Notes: a model not told the origin generated them from the letters alone. A stretch of 39,925 bases of DNA from Candidatus Poseidonia sp. (GCA_022426155.1 JAKMEE010000028.1:119442-159366), one strand, 5' to 3'. Positions 1-8,982 are shown, numbered from the stretch's first letter. Translations and numbers: made by a program.

Positions 1-455
1 GTGATGAGGACAAGTGCGCTCATGGAGAGGGTCATCATGTTCATGTCGACATCAAAATATGTGGTGACTGCGATGAAATATGCTGAAAATCCGATGAGCG
101 CAAAGGCTGATTTCAACAAGAACGATGCCCAAAGTCCAAGGCCACTGATGGTGCCAATGAGGGGGCCGTATGTACGTTGAAGATACACGTAAGAGCCGCC
201 ACTCGAAGGCATTCCAGATGCGAGTTCGGATTTGGATAATGCCCCTGGGAGGACTACTGATGCTGCGAGAAGGTAGGCAATCCATATTCCGGGTCCCATG
301 ATTTCCGCGGCGAAGGTTGGGGTCACGAAGATTCCAGGCAACATTGCCGAGAGTGAAATGATGACCACTCCCGCCAAACCAATCGTTCGGGAAAGCGTTG
401 ATTTGAGGTCATCAGTTAAACTCTGAATCAGTGAAGGCTTGTGCGGCAATTTCAT
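1..455 (-). CDS. APC-family amino acid permease, N-terminal part (cut by window edge)
   Basis: An open frame from ATG at 455 runs off the left edge; 151 codons are visible. It starts MKLPHKPSLIQSL and quickly enters hydrophobic segments: about residues 25-46 (TIGLAGVVIISLSAMLPGIF), 53-70, and 105-130. The GxxGxxIxxxxxMLPG region followed by a helix with PGALSKSELAS and SGGSYVYLQR is typical of the first three helices of APC-superfamily amino acid permeases, where the second segment includes the conserved 'P.SGG.Y.Y' motif. The protein would sit in the cytoplasmic membrane and import amino acids or amines by ion symport or exchange. It lies downstream of and on the same strand as the dioxygenase genes, but 107 bp separate them and it has its own TATA-like box, so co-transcription is uncertain. 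Substrate cannot be read from this fragment. Confidence 0.85.
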   Translation of the reverse strand, partial: MKLPHKPSLIQSLTDDLKSTLSRTIGLAGVVIISLSAMLPGIFVTPTFAAEIMGPGIWIAYLLAASVVLPGALSKSELASGMPSSGGSYVYLQRTYGPLIGTISGLGLWASFLLKSAFALIGFSAYFIAVTTYFDVDMNMMTLSMSALVLI

Positions 456-488
456 TCTGTCATCCCCGATTTCAGTACATAAAAAGGT

Positions 489-497
489 CTTATAATG
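489..497 (-). promoter_or_regulatory. TATA-like box for the permease gene
   Basis: On the minus strand CATTATAAG is centred about 38 bp before the permease ATG at 455. A start site about 25 bp downstream would give a leader of roughly a dozen bases. No BRE could be confirmed by eye. Confidence 0.4.
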
Positions 498-561
498 CGG
501 GGAAGCAAAAGCAGACTATATCTATTTGTATCTATTACTCCAACAAACTTCCTGATAACGG

Positions 562-1980
562 TCATTGGCCCAAATGCAGGATGACTTTCATCTCAACTGC
601 AATGGGCGTGGGCAGTGCATCAATGGCGAGCGTCGTACGTGTTGGTCCAACCAACCCAAGGGTTTCTGCCCAAACTTCATTGTAGCCCGCGAAGTCTCGC
701 TTCATATCCACCAGGAATGTGGTGACATCGACGATTTGTTCCATGGAGGCACCAGCTTCCTCCACAATTCGTCGAACATTCTCAACCACTGCGTGTGTCT
801 GAGCCTTGATGTCGTAGTCCATCGGTTCACCTTCTTTGTCATGAATTGGCCCGCCGGGGATGGCATTGGTTCCTGGTTGACGAGGCCCTACTCCTGAAAG
901 AAACAGCATGTCTCCCACGCGACGAGCGTGAGGATAAGCCCCCACTGGTTTTGGTGCGGACTCTGTATTCACCGATCCTTCGGCTTTGGTGGGTTCCCAG
1001 AGTTCAGGGCCCGAAGATTTGGATTCCATCGCCTCAACAATGTCCTCCCCATTTTCGTTGGTTTCAGCAGTATCAAGAACACCTCGCTCTCCGTGGAAGT
1101 ATTCAACATCATCCTCATCGTATTCCTTGTCACCTTGTCCAGATGGTGTAGGGTCAAGGTGGACAACGGCTCCACCAGCTCCATGTATTGCCTCGTAAGC
1201 AAGAACTTGACCTGTGAGGTCGTTGCGATTTCCATTCATGGCGGAAAGCCACCACATCGGCTTAAAAGCCACCACTTTGCGAACACGGATTTGTTGTTGG
1301 ATGGTTCGAGAGAGTTGCCCAACATCTTCCAATCTCCCTTCCGAGAGGAATTCCAGAATCTTTCGATTCCATTCATCGTCTTTGAGGGAGTGAATTCGGT
1401 CATCTCCCGCTTCAATGAATTCGGTAAACATTCTGTTAGAGAGTGACATAGCTGTAATGGCCACCGCCTTACGACCGGTTGATTTGACTACGTCCAAACA
1501 TGCTTTTGCCATCACCGTCGTTTCACTCCGATTCGCATAAACATTGGAAGAGACAATCACTGCGGGAATGATATTGTCTGGGTTGAGAAGCGTAAGTGCA
1601 ACCACGGACCCCACATCAATGGGGAATCCTTTGTAATTCACGCAGCGACTTTGTAAACCACGCTCATGGTTTGCCTGGTTCCAAGCATGGGCGAATTGAG
1701 CGTCAATGTTGAATGAATAATGGATGGAGCCGAGGTCATGAAAGTCGTGGTCGACCATCACCCATTCTGGATTAGGGTCGGCTTGCAATTGGTGCCCAAT
1801 GATGGATGGCCAGGTGGTCGAATAAATGATCAAGAGATCTGCTTCGAGCTCCTTGATGGTGTTTGCAGCCTCATCCATGGCGGCACGAAGCCGAGACCAA
1901 CCTGGATTCTGTTCGGGTGCCAAGACGGTGTGGGGGTGAACCGGCACCACAAAGGAGGCGACAATTTCTCCTTCGCTCAC
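562..1980 (-). CDS. Fusion: class III extradiol dioxygenase non-catalytic (alpha, AmnA-like) subunit + RidA/2-aminomuconate deaminase-like domain
   Basis: This 472-residue protein has a LigB-type extradiol dioxygenase domain at about 1-290, an acidic, poorly ordered linker at about 290-344 and a complete RidA/YjgF domain at 345-472. The LigB part keeps an HPHT near its N terminus, but the second metal-ligand site reads STTW where the partner gene has SPHW. This fits a structural alpha subunit without iron. The RidA part keeps the family arginine (in GPTRTT, about residue 448) and glutamate (in AVEMK, about 463). RidA relatives include 2-aminomuconate deaminase (AmnD), which acts two steps after ring cleavage in the 2-aminophenol pathway. 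I chose GTG at 1980 because it overlaps the upstream stop as GTGA and follows GAGGAGG; a more upstream ATG at 2013 would overlap the neighbour by 37 bp. The fusion is inferred to join ring cleavage and deamination in one complex. Confidence 0.8.
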   Translation of the reverse strand: MSEGEIVASFVVPVHPHTVLAPEQNPGWSRLRAAMDEAANTIKELEADLLIIYSTTWPSIIGHQLQADPNPEWVMVDHDFHDLGSIHYSFNIDAQFAHAWNQANHERGLQSRCVNYKGFPIDVGSVVALTLLNPDNIIPAVIVSSNVYANRSETTVMAKACLDVVKSTGRKAVAITAMSLSNRMFTEFIEAGDDRIHSLKDDEWNRKILEFLSEGRLEDVGQLSRTIQQQIRVRKVVAFKPMWWLSAMNGNRNDLTGQVLAYEAIHGAGGAVVHLDPTPSGQGDKEYDEDDVEYFHGERGVLDTAETNENGEDIVEAMESKSSGPELWEPTKAEGSVNTESAPKPVGAYPHARRVGDMLFLSGVGPRQPGTNAIPGGPIHDKEGEPMDYDIKAQTHAVVENVRRIVEEAGASMEQIVDVTTFLVDMKRDFAGYNEVWAETLGLVGPTRTTLAIDALPTPIAVEMKVILHLGQ

Positions 1981-2879
1981 GAATTTTCCTCCTCGTGTTT
2001 GTGACAAGGCCATTCTACGATGGCATTACCAGTGCCGATAATTGTTCCATATCCGTGAAGGATGGCAGGATAGTCTGGGACGTCGAGTGTGGAGAGCAGC
2101 CAAGATAAGCCACCTCCATCGCTCTCTGCAATCGCTTGTTCTGTGAATTCAGGCATCTCATCGAGAATTCTCTGTGCCTCTCCATCTCTCATGTATTTGA
2201 TCATCCGCATATCCCAAAGGTGCATGGCATGACTGGTGATATGTTCTTTGCTCATGTCTTCGGGTAATTCGGATTCCGTCGTGAAGTGACGATGGGAAAG
2301 TGAATTGCTTGCGAGTACGACCACACGCTTTCCACTCGCTTCAATGGCTCGTCGTGTTGCTTTCCCCAGTTCGATCATCATTTCTTGCATGACTTCAACA
2401 GAATAATATGCAGTGGAACGATTGCTCGAAAGAACGACCAATGGCTTATCCCATTCTGGGTTGAACAAATGTCCAGTGGTAATGGTTCCGTAATCGACAC
2501 GGAAGTCTGGATTTTCCATCATCTTCACGGGCATTCCAGATGCTTGTGCTTCGTCATGAATTGCTTTTGCAAGATCCACATCGATGGAAAGGTCGTAATG
2601 GTAGCGGAATAAATTCGGGAAGACTGGGTCAACCGAGAGGCTTTTGAAATTTGGAAGGCCTAAGAAATGGGTTCCGACATAGGTTTGCCAGTGCGGTGAA
2701 AGCAAAACGATGGCATCGTATTCAATATCTGCAAGAGATTCTCTGAGGCGTTCATAGCCCCATCGTAGTTGTTCCCAACCTCCTTCAGCAACCGGTTCGT
2801 TTTGCGGCGGATTTTCTGCGTACACCAAATGCGGTGGGTGCGGTGCTAAACACCCTGCGACAATTTTGCCTCCGCCCAT
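1977..2879 (-). CDS. Class III extradiol dioxygenase catalytic subunit, 2-aminophenol 1,6-dioxygenase beta (AmnB)-like
   Basis: A 300-residue LigB-family enzyme. Family knowledge: 2-aminophenol 1,6-dioxygenase beta binds Fe(II) through His13, His62 and Glu251, with His195 and Tyr129 in the active site. Here each has a counterpart displaced by exactly one residue: His14 (in APHPPH), His63 (in SPHW), Glu252 (in AIAESDGGG), His196 (in SLSHRH) and Tyr130 (in VDYGT). Length and spacing therefore match this subfamily closely. It would open the ring of an ortho-aminophenol-type substrate with O2 to give an aminomuconate semialdehyde. It is translationally coupled (GTGA) to the alpha-RidA fusion. A weak TATA-like GATTTAGG lies about 26 bp before the ATG on the minus strand. 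The exact substrate (2-aminophenol, a carboxylated analogue or another catechol) is not determined by sequence alone. Confidence 0.85.
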   Translation of the reverse strand: MGGGKIVAGCLAPHPPHLVYAENPPQNEPVAEGGWEQLRWGYERLRESLADIEYDAIVLLSPHWQTYVGTHFLGLPNFKSLSVDPVFPNLFRYHYDLSIDVDLAKAIHDEAQASGMPVKMMENPDFRVDYGTITTGHLFNPEWDKPLVVLSSNRSTAYYSVEVMQEMMIELGKATRRAIEASGKRVVVLASNSLSHRHFTTESELPEDMSKEHITSHAMHLWDMRMIKYMRDGEAQRILDEMPEFTEQAIAESDGGGLSWLLSTLDVPDYPAILHGYGTIIGTGNAIVEWPCHKHEEENS

Positions 2880-2979
2880 GATGTTCCCAAAACGCAGCGG
2901 CCTAAATCATCATCGGATTTCAGATTTCATGTAGCAGACGAAGGCCAAGCCTCAAACACCTCACCATCGTCCTCTTGAT

Positions 2980-3525
2980 GTGGCCACTCAACGTACCTCT
3001 CAGGACGAAGAATCATACCCTAGCCCACAGGGTGATTCAACCGAATCCTCTGATACGATTGTTGCCCTTGATGTTGCACAACCACTCGCTTCAGCAAGTT
3101 GGCGAGATACTTGGACTCATGTTGGATTTCCTGCATTTTTCGGAGTGACAATAGGGGCGCTATGGCAGTGGCAAGTCCAACCTCATTTGCCATGGGGATT
3201 CCCGAATCCAGTCCAAGGTACCTTGTTGCTAGCGATTCTTCTTTCTCCCCTGTTACATCGATTACTGACCGACTATGAAATGTCCCGATGGACAGAATAT
3301 GCAATGGGACAAGCTGCACTTGGGGGGTCATTGATCCTCATTTGGTTCATGGGCTATGGAGGATTGGTTTGTGGTGGTTACCTTGCCCTCACCGTATGGA
3401 TTTGGCTCAGCACCTCATGGTGGCGCTTTCACCTGCCTCCATTTCGCTCTGCACTCTGGCACGTATTGGGCATGAATATCGGGGCGCTCGGAGGCTCCAT
3501 ACTGGCGTACCAATGGCTGTTGTGA
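2980..3525 (+). CDS. Small integral membrane protein, function unknown
   Basis: This 181-residue frame starts with GTG at 2980, the only reasonable start before the hydrophobic part. The first 45 residues are polar and Ser/Glu rich; then four or five hydrophobic segments follow (about 46-64, 77-92, 110-124, 126-143 and 160-180) with many Trp residues. I do not recognise a family. It is the only plus-strand gene in the first 11.5 kb, is divergent from the AmnB-like gene and ends one base before the convergent panB stop. The real coding strand is supported by the hydrophobic pattern and by the lack of a plausible competing minus-strand frame. Confidence 0.6.
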   Translation: MATQRTSQDEESYPSPQGDSTESSDTIVALDVAQPLASASWRDTWTHVGFPAFFGVTIGALWQWQVQPHLPWGFPNPVQGTLLLAILLSPLLHRLLTDYEMSRWTEYAMGQAALGGSLILIWFMGYGGLVCGGYLALTVWIWLSTSWWRFHLPPFRSALWHVLGMNIGALGGSILAYQWLL

Positions 3526-4347
3526 TCATGCAGCGTAAGATTCATCCTCATTGGGGAAATCTCCCGAACGCACATCACTGCAATAGGATTTCAATGCGTT
3601 GTCAATGTCTTCAGCGAGGTTCATGTAACGACGTAAAAACCGTGGAGAGAAGTCCATCGTGATACCAAGGACATCGTGTAGAACGAGTACTTGTCCGTCA
3701 ACATCTGGACCTGCACCAATTCCAATGGTCGGGATTGTCAACGCTTCTGAGACACGTTTTGCAAGATCACGAGGTATTTTCTCAAGGACGATGGCGAAGC
3801 ATCCTGCCGCTTCTAATACCTTGGCATCTGCGATTAACTTCTCTGCTTCTTCGTCTTCTTTTGCCCGTACTGAGTATGTGCCGAACTTGTAGATTGACTG
3901 CGGTGTGAGCCCAAGGTGGCCCATCACAGGAATTCCAGCAGTCAAAATCCGCTCAACCGATTCAACAATTTCCGAACCACCTTCAAGTTTCACGGCATGA
4001 CCGCTTGATTCTTTCATGATACGAATGGCCGATTCGAGGGCTAGACGAGAATTTCCTTGGTAGGTTCCAAAGGGCATGTCAACCACCAAAAGGGCGCGGT
4101 CCACTGCACGCTCAACACATTGTGCGTGGTAAATCATGTGTTCAAGGGTCATGGGGACCGTTGTAACTTGACCTGCCATCACATTGGAAGCGGAATCTCC
4201 AACCAAGATGACATCAATACCTGCTTGGTCCACGAGTTTGGCCAACGAATAATCGTAAGCGGTAAGCATGGTGATTTTCTCACCAGCTCGCTTCATTTCT
4301 TGAAGCGTATGCGTCGTCACCTTGCGAGCCTCACCGTAGACTGACAT
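3526..4347 (-). CDS. panB: 3-methyl-2-oxobutanoate hydroxymethyltransferase (ketopantoate hydroxymethyltransferase)
   Basis: The enzyme transfers a hydroxymethyl group from 5,10-methylene-tetrahydro(methano)pterin to 2-oxoisovalerate, the first committed step of pantothenate/CoA synthesis in the cytosol. The 273-residue TIM-barrel family protein shows the signature MLTAYDY, the metal-binding GDSASNV, the substrate segment [22 protein letters not shown], the catalytic glutamate in VLEKIP and the C-terminal [11 protein letters not shown] with HDVLG. I chose ATG at 4347 because GGAG sits five bases before it and because family members start a short way before the MLTAYDY motif; the frame stays open to 4461 but would then overlap the upstream LON gene. 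It is on the same strand as the catabolic genes, 46 bp after the LON-domain gene, and is convergent with the small membrane gene. Confidence 0.93.
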   Translation of the reverse strand: MSVYGEARKVTTHTLQEMKRAGEKITMLTAYDYSLAKLVDQAGIDVILVGDSASNVMAGQVTTVPMTLEHMIYHAQCVERAVDRALLVVDMPFGTYQGNSRLALESAIRIMKESSGHAVKLEGGSEIVESVERILTAGIPVMGHLGLTPQSIYKFGTYSVRAKEDEEAEKLIADAKVLEAAGCFAIVLEKIPRDLAKRVSEALTIPTIGIGAGPDVDGQVLVLHDVLGITMDFSPRFLRRYMNLAEDIDNALKSYCSDVRSGDFPNEDESYAA

Positions 4348-4393
4348 GGTAACTCCAGCAACACCGCTGTTTTCAATGCCTCGCCTCATCTCT

Positions 4394-5146
4394 TCAGGCA
4401 TCGTTTGCAGAGGGGCGGAGATGCTGAAGCAATTCGGCCATCGCCTCATCTCTACTTCCACAGGCGAGTAGTTGCTGGCGTTGCTCTAACTCTTCCAAGC
4501 AAATTGCAGCGACGCTGTACAACGAATGAGGATGTTCATTGATTCGGTCTGAACACAATGCATGGACCCAGTCTTCCACCATTGATGTGTCCATGGCCAT
4601 GTTTTCTGCGGCTTGGTAAATGACTTCTGCGAGTACGCTTCGTAATGTGTCTTGTTGTTTTTGTGTGAGAGATTCACCAAGGTCCAGATATTTGACCTCA
4701 GCGCTGATGTAAAGTCGCTGATGAGGATGGTCGTCTGGGATGTGATCAAGCAATTGTTGGATGTCTGGCAATACCCCTTCGAGAGGAAAATGTTGTGCTA
4801 TTTCAGGGTCATGGAATGGAGGTAGCGCAGGCTCAATGACCCGTTCCACGAAGAAGCGACGACCCCCCATCACGGTGATGAAGTGGTTGCTCCCTCGTGT
4901 TTCATGATTGACGATGATGGCTTCACAACCGTGTCGCCTTGGCCCGTCCCAGCCATTGCTTGGTTCAAACGGGTCATTCATCACTAGGCCAAAAGGACGT
5001 TCATCAAGGATACATGTGTCGAGCATTTGTCGGTACCTTGGCTCAAAGACTCGCAATTCCTGTATCTCTCCAGGGAACAAGACCATGGGTAGGACGAAGA
5101 GAGGCAGGACTTCATTTTCCATGGAGCGTATTTGTCTTCGCACCAT
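4394..5146 (-). CDS. Free-standing LON substrate-binding domain protein
   Basis: About 250 residues with the N-terminal Lon domain fold: [14 protein letters not shown] near the start, then [12 protein letters not shown] and GLVM, then a helical second half, matching PF02190-type proteins. There is no AAA+ ATPase or protease domain. Similar free-standing domains are known in bacteria and archaea, usually without a defined function; adaptor or substrate-recognition roles are speculative. The start is uncertain: ATG at 5146 is chosen because it avoids overlap with the ALDH stop at 5160, but ATG at 5179 or 5122 is possible and none has a clear ribosome binding site. Confidence 0.75.
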   Translation of the reverse strand: MVRRQIRSMENEVLPLFVLPMVLFPGEIQELRVFEPRYRQMLDTCILDERPFGLVMNDPFEPSNGWDGPRRHGCEAIIVNHETRGSNHFITVMGGRRFFVERVIEPALPPFHDPEIAQHFPLEGVLPDIQQLLDHIPDDHPHQRLYISAEVKYLDLGESLTQKQQDTLRSVLAEVIYQAAENMAMDTSMVEDWVHALCSDRINEHPHSLYSVAAICLEELEQRQQLLACGSRDEAMAELLQHLRPSANDA

Positions 5147-5159
5147 AAGAATGTGTGTC

Positions 5160-6605
5160 TTAGCGTTGAACACAGACATTGGTGAGTTCGGAAAAGAAGT
5201 TCATTGACCAGAGGCCGCCTTCCCGACCAACTCCTGATTGCTTGACTCCTCCAAAGGGTGTTCTCAAATCACGGTTTAGCCATGTGTTCACCCAAACGAT
5301 TCCGGAATCCATTCTCTGAGCGAATGCGTGACCCCGATTGGCAGAAGCCGTCCACACTGAGCCTGCTAATCCATAATCCGTTGCGTTGACCATGGCCACA
5401 GCTTCGTCTTCATCGTTGAATCGATGAAGGGTTACAACGGGGCCGAAAATTTCCTCGGTGGCCGTTCGGCACGAGATCGGCAATCCTGCGATGACTGTGG
5501 GCCGGATGAAGGCACCTTGGGAGGGGAGGTTCGGAAATGGGACTTGAGCGGAAGTACCACCTGCAATCACCCTGCCACCCTCTTCAAGACCCAGTGTGAT
5601 ATAGGATTCAACTTTTGACTGGTGGTCTCTTGAGATAACGGCACCCATTTGCGTTTGTTCGTCTTGTGGGTCTCCAACTACTAAGGCATTCACAGCTTCA
5701 ACAAAACGTTGTTCGAATTCATCATAGATGGCATTATGAACCAGGATTCTTGAACCAGCCAGACACACTTGACCCGAGTTGGTGAATGACGCCCTGACCA
5801 GGTCATCCATAATGGAATCAAGTGGAGCATCGTCAAGCAACACAGTGGCATTTTTGCCACCCAATTCCAATGAGAGTTTCTTGAACATCGGCGCGGCCGT
5901 TGCTGCAACGATTCGGCCGGTGGCCGTTCCACCGGTGAAAGAGATGGCTTGGATGTCTGGATGTTCCACGATGGCCTGTCCCACATCCGGTCCTAGCCCA
6001 TGAACGAGATTGAAGACTCCATGTGGTAATCCAAGTTCAGCCATGGTTTCAGCTAAGAGGTTGGCAGTTAACGGTGTCATTTCTGATGGTTTGGCTACAA
6101 TGGTGTTGCCCATGAGAAGGGCGGGGGCAACTTTCCATGAGAGAAGGTACAAGGGCAGATTCCAGGGAGTGATGAGTCCGACACAACCAACGGGTGAACG
6201 ATGAACGTGGTTGACAGCTCCGTTTGCTTCATACTGCAAATTGGGCAACTCGGTCGCGTGTTCAGCAAAAAAGCGAAAATTTGCTACGGAACGATAGGCA
6301 TCAACCCGACGTGATAGAGAAATGGGCTTGCCTGTGTCAAGCGTTTCCAATCGAGCAATATCCTCAGATTTTTCTTCGAGAACATCAGCGATTTTTTCGA
6401 GCCATTCAATCCGCTCCTCGAGGGTTGTCGATTTCCATCCAGGTAATGCATTGCAGGCTGCTTGTGTGGCCAAAGCAACATCTTCTGCTTTGGAAAGCGG
6501 TAGTTGAGTGATCACCTCTCCGGTGGCCGGATTTGTGGTATCCATCAATGAACCAGATACGGCTGGAACAAAGACTCCATTGATGAAATTGCGCAACGGT
6601 TGCAC
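5160..6605 (-). CDS. NAD(P)+-dependent aldehyde dehydrogenase, 2-hydroxy-/2-aminomuconate semialdehyde dehydrogenase type
   Basis: A full-length ALDH of 481 residues that would oxidise an aldehyde to the acid. Catalytic residues are visible: Asn149 in TPWNLP, Glu247 in LELGGKN and Cys281 in GQVCLAG. The C-terminal segment WLNRDLRTPFGG followed by GVGREGG and NFFSELTNVCV is characteristic of 2-hydroxymuconate (XylG) and 2-aminomuconate (AmnC, ALDH8A1) semialdehyde dehydrogenases, where an arginine in this segment holds the substrate carboxylate. This matches the nearby AmnA/AmnB-like genes. The start is the GTG at 6605: GGAGGTG lies five bases before it, and the upstream asparaginase-like gene stops two bases earlier, so the ribosome binding site lies inside that gene's last codons. 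A longer ATG start at 6632 is less likely. Confidence 0.88.
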   Translation of the reverse strand: MQPLRNFINGVFVPAVSGSLMDTTNPATGEVITQLPLSKAEDVALATQAACNALPGWKSTTLEERIEWLEKIADVLEEKSEDIARLETLDTGKPISLSRRVDAYRSVANFRFFAEHATELPNLQYEANGAVNHVHRSPVGCVGLITPWNLPLYLLSWKVAPALLMGNTIVAKPSEMTPLTANLLAETMAELGLPHGVFNLVHGLGPDVGQAIVEHPDIQAISFTGGTATGRIVAATAAPMFKKLSLELGGKNATVLLDDAPLDSIMDDLVRASFTNSGQVCLAGSRILVHNAIYDEFEQRFVEAVNALVVGDPQDEQTQMGAVISRDHQSKVESYITLGLEEGGRVIAGGTSAQVPFPNLPSQGAFIRPTVIAGLPISCRTATEEIFGPVVTLHRFNDEDEAVAMVNATDYGLAGSVWTASANRGHAFAQRMDSGIVWVNTWLNRDLRTPFGGVKQSGVGREGGLWSMNFFSELTNVCVQR

Positions 6606-6607
6606 AT

Positions 6608-7723
6608 TTACACCTCCATTTGGTAATTCCATCGATCACGATCAGGATCCCATTCATCCCATGTTGGGACGGTTTCAAGAATGTCAACATAATGTTCTGG
6701 GACGATGCCGGGGACGATGAAGGCCTTCTGTCGATGAAGTGGATAGGGGTTCCTCAAGTCGACTCCCAACACGCCGAGGAGGGCTCGTGCAACGTACCAT
6801 GTCGCTTGTGAATTCCATCCGTGTGCGATCTTCACCACGATGCCCAAACCCTTCGGATAATCAGGGTGTTCGATGGCCATCCCCAGGAGCCCATCAGCAC
6901 CTTCTTTGGCGATAACACGGCCTTCGCCTGCTTTGAGAATTGTCGAATCCAATCGATTGAAGCCCCCCACCAAGTCAGGATGGCGAATCATGGCTTCCCA
7001 AATCCAATCATCATCTTTGTCTCGCACCAATCCTGCATAGATCTGGGCAAGTTCTGAAACGGTGTTGGATACGGTTGGTAGGCCACAGCCGTCTTTGGCA
7101 ATTCGCAAAGGTGTCCAATTCGCTCCCAGATAAGTGCGTAATTGTTCCATATAAGCCCCAAAGACTTCGTGCGAAGGGAGTGTGTATCCAGCACGGTTCC
7201 ATCCCTTGAGGCGACATCCCTTGAGGATAGCAGCGTGCTCACCCGAGCAGGTATGGTACCATCTTCGGGGTCGTCGCACCTGTCGTCCAAATTGAATGAG
7301 AGGTACATCAAGGGGCGTCAACATCAGCGGCCATTCGGGTTCGCTCAAAAGAGATTGGGCGGCTGCAACATGTTCGGTATCGCCGTTGTGAGAGGCGACA
7401 GAGATGGCTTTTTGCTCCCACGAGCAATCACCTAATTCCTCAGTGAAGGCTTTGAGCATGAAGGGTTTCATCATTGAGCGTCCATAGCAAAGGACATTTC
7501 CACCAAATGAATGGATGACTTCATCCCCATGCGCCCAGGCAACAGCTCCGTGGATTGTGGTTTCTGAAACACCGTTACGACGGTAATCGACCAGAGGCTC
7601 CCATGCTACTTCTCGTCCTGTTGGAATTCCTTCGACCTGTTCGCCGAGAGGAGAATTTGGAAACATTGAGGACCCTGGTTTTCCAGGTTGAACTGCCGAG
7701 AATGTTTCGTGTTGATGATTCAT
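6608..7723 (-). CDS. Asparaginase II-family amidohydrolase
   Basis: A 371-residue protein of the Rhizobium etli-type asparaginase II family (PF06089), with the motifs SHNGDTEHV, CSGEHAAIL, KDGCGLPT and IAKEGADGLLG in the expected order. Known members hydrolyse L-asparagine to aspartate and ammonia in the cytosol; here the position between an LLM monooxygenase and a muconate-semialdehyde-type ALDH suggests it may act on an amide intermediate instead (inference). ATG at 7723 overlaps the upstream stop as ATGA, which supports this start over a frame open to 7831. Its stop is two bases before the ALDH GTG, so the genes are translationally coupled. Confidence 0.85.
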   Translation of the reverse strand: MNHQHETFSAVQPGKPGSSMFPNSPLGEQVEGIPTGREVAWEPLVDYRRNGVSETTIHGAVAWAHGDEVIHSFGGNVLCYGRSMMKPFMLKAFTEELGDCSWEQKAISVASHNGDTEHVAAAQSLLSEPEWPLMLTPLDVPLIQFGRQVRRPRRWYHTCSGEHAAILKGCRLKGWNRAGYTLPSHEVFGAYMEQLRTYLGANWTPLRIAKDGCGLPTVSNTVSELAQIYAGLVRDKDDDWIWEAMIRHPDLVGGFNRLDSTILKAGEGRVIAKEGADGLLGMAIEHPDYPKGLGIVVKIAHGWNSQATWYVARALLGVLGVDLRNPYPLHRQKAFIVPGIVPEHYVDILETVPTWDEWDPDRDRWNYQMEV

Positions 7724-8982
7724 GCAGTCCCTCCATTCAGGCGTTCTTCCACCTTCGGGACGACGAGTTCCATGTAAGCCGACATGTTGCGGCATACTCG
7801 ATCTGAATCGTGATTGAAGAAATCGAACCACGCCATGATTCGGTCATCCGGGTGGAAACGACTCAACATTTGTTCCACAACCTCATCGACGTTTCCAATC
7901 AAGGCATTATTTGCCGCCCGGGTTACTTTCGCAGGGTCAATCGTACCTTCGAGAGCATTCCAATACTCTCCAAGGGCGGCATTCGCTTCCTCGTGGGCAG
8001 CAATGGATTGCTCTTCTGGTGTGAGGCCTTGCTCAGCATTCAGGAATACGAAAGAAGTGCGAGGCATATCACGTCGTTGCCAAGATCCACCTTCTGGATG
8101 GAAGACCTCCGACATTCGGTCATGTGTGGCATCGATTACTTCCGGGGCGGTGATGGAGAGATTGAACACTTTCACAGGGAGGAACGTGTTCACAAAGGTT
8201 TGAGCCCGTGGGTCATGTGTTCCAGCGACCAGTTCAAGCAGACTCCTTCGGAAGTTTTGGGGGATGATTTTGAGTTGTTCAAAGACATAACGTGGATGAA
8301 TTGTGATCCGTTCAGGAGCATCTCTGAGCGCTTCAAATTCCATGGCTGCATCTTGTACAGCCTCCCAATCATCATCGCTTCTAAAATTCTCACGGGTCAA
8401 TGTGGTTGGGCGGATGTCGCTGGTGCTGATCTCATCGCCACGCAATAAGCGGAGGAAGATTTCAGCAGCTTCCATGAAAATTTGACCACGGAGGGCTGGC
8501 CATGCTGCTTCCTCTATGGCATTTCGAGGCACGATTCCGTACGGCCGGGCCATGAATTCAAAGCGACCTGCGGAGAAGCCCACGTGAAGTTTACGAGTTT
8601 CCCCGGGATCAAGGCCATGAAGTGTGAGGACGTTAGCGATTCGTTCTGCTTGAGCGATGGGCCCCCCGGAAGCAAGAATCGAGACCACTGCACTGCCAAC
8701 TTCGATGTTGGTGGTGCGACGAAAAGATTCCGATGCAAGTTGTGGGAAATCTGTGCACAAGCCAACTTCACCTTGCCAATGTGGAACAACAGGTTTGGAG
8801 TTTTTCTTCTGTGATTCCGTAGAAAGGTGGGCTTGTGCAATCCATGCTACGCCAAATCCCAATTTATCAGCATGGGTGAGTTGTTGGAAGTAATTGGTGA
8901 ACATTGTTTGTTCAGAGGGGATGTGCCCATGTTCATCAGGGGTTTGTGAAATCGAGAAGAAGATGTCATGCTCCATGTCCAC
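7720..8982 (-). CDS. LLM-class (luciferase-like) flavin-dependent monooxygenase
   Basis: A 420-residue luciferase-like TIM barrel. Visible features are an N terminus reading DIFFSISQTP, then the LGFGVAWIAQAHL segment typical of the second strand, VGSAVVSILASGGPIAQAERIANV, and HVGFSAGRFEFMARPYG. Such enzymes use FMNH2 and O2 and normally depend on a separate flavin reductase, which is not in the window. In this cluster it may hydroxylate or cleave an aromatic or heterocyclic substrate before ring opening (inference). GTG at 8982 or ATG at 8976 are both possible: GGAAGGA precedes the first, GGTGA the second. It overlaps the asparaginase-like gene by four bases. Confidence 0.82.
   Translation of the reverse strand: MDMEHDIFFSISQTPDEHGHIPSEQTMFTNYFQQLTHADKLGFGVAWIAQAHLSTESQKKNSKPVVPHWQGEVGLCTDFPQLASESFRRTTNIEVGSAVVSILASGGPIAQAERIANVLTLHGLDPGETRKLHVGFSAGRFEFMARPYGIVPRNAIEEAAWPALRGQIFMEAAEIFLRLLRGDEISTSDIRPTTLTRENFRSDDDWEAVQDAAMEFEALRDAPERITIHPRYVFEQLKIIPQNFRRSLLELVAGTHDPRAQTFVNTFLPVKVFNLSITAPEVIDATHDRMSEVFHPEGGSWQRRDMPRTSFVFLNAEQGLTPEEQSIAAHEEANAALGEYWNALEGTIDPAKVTRAANNALIGNVDEVVEQMLSRFHPDDRIMAWFDFFNHDSDRVCRNMSAYMELVVPKVEERLNGGTA

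Noticed and set aside
52-285. 77-residue minus-strand frame inside the permease
   Set aside because: It is an alternative frame of the permease, whose helices and motifs are clear in the chosen frame.
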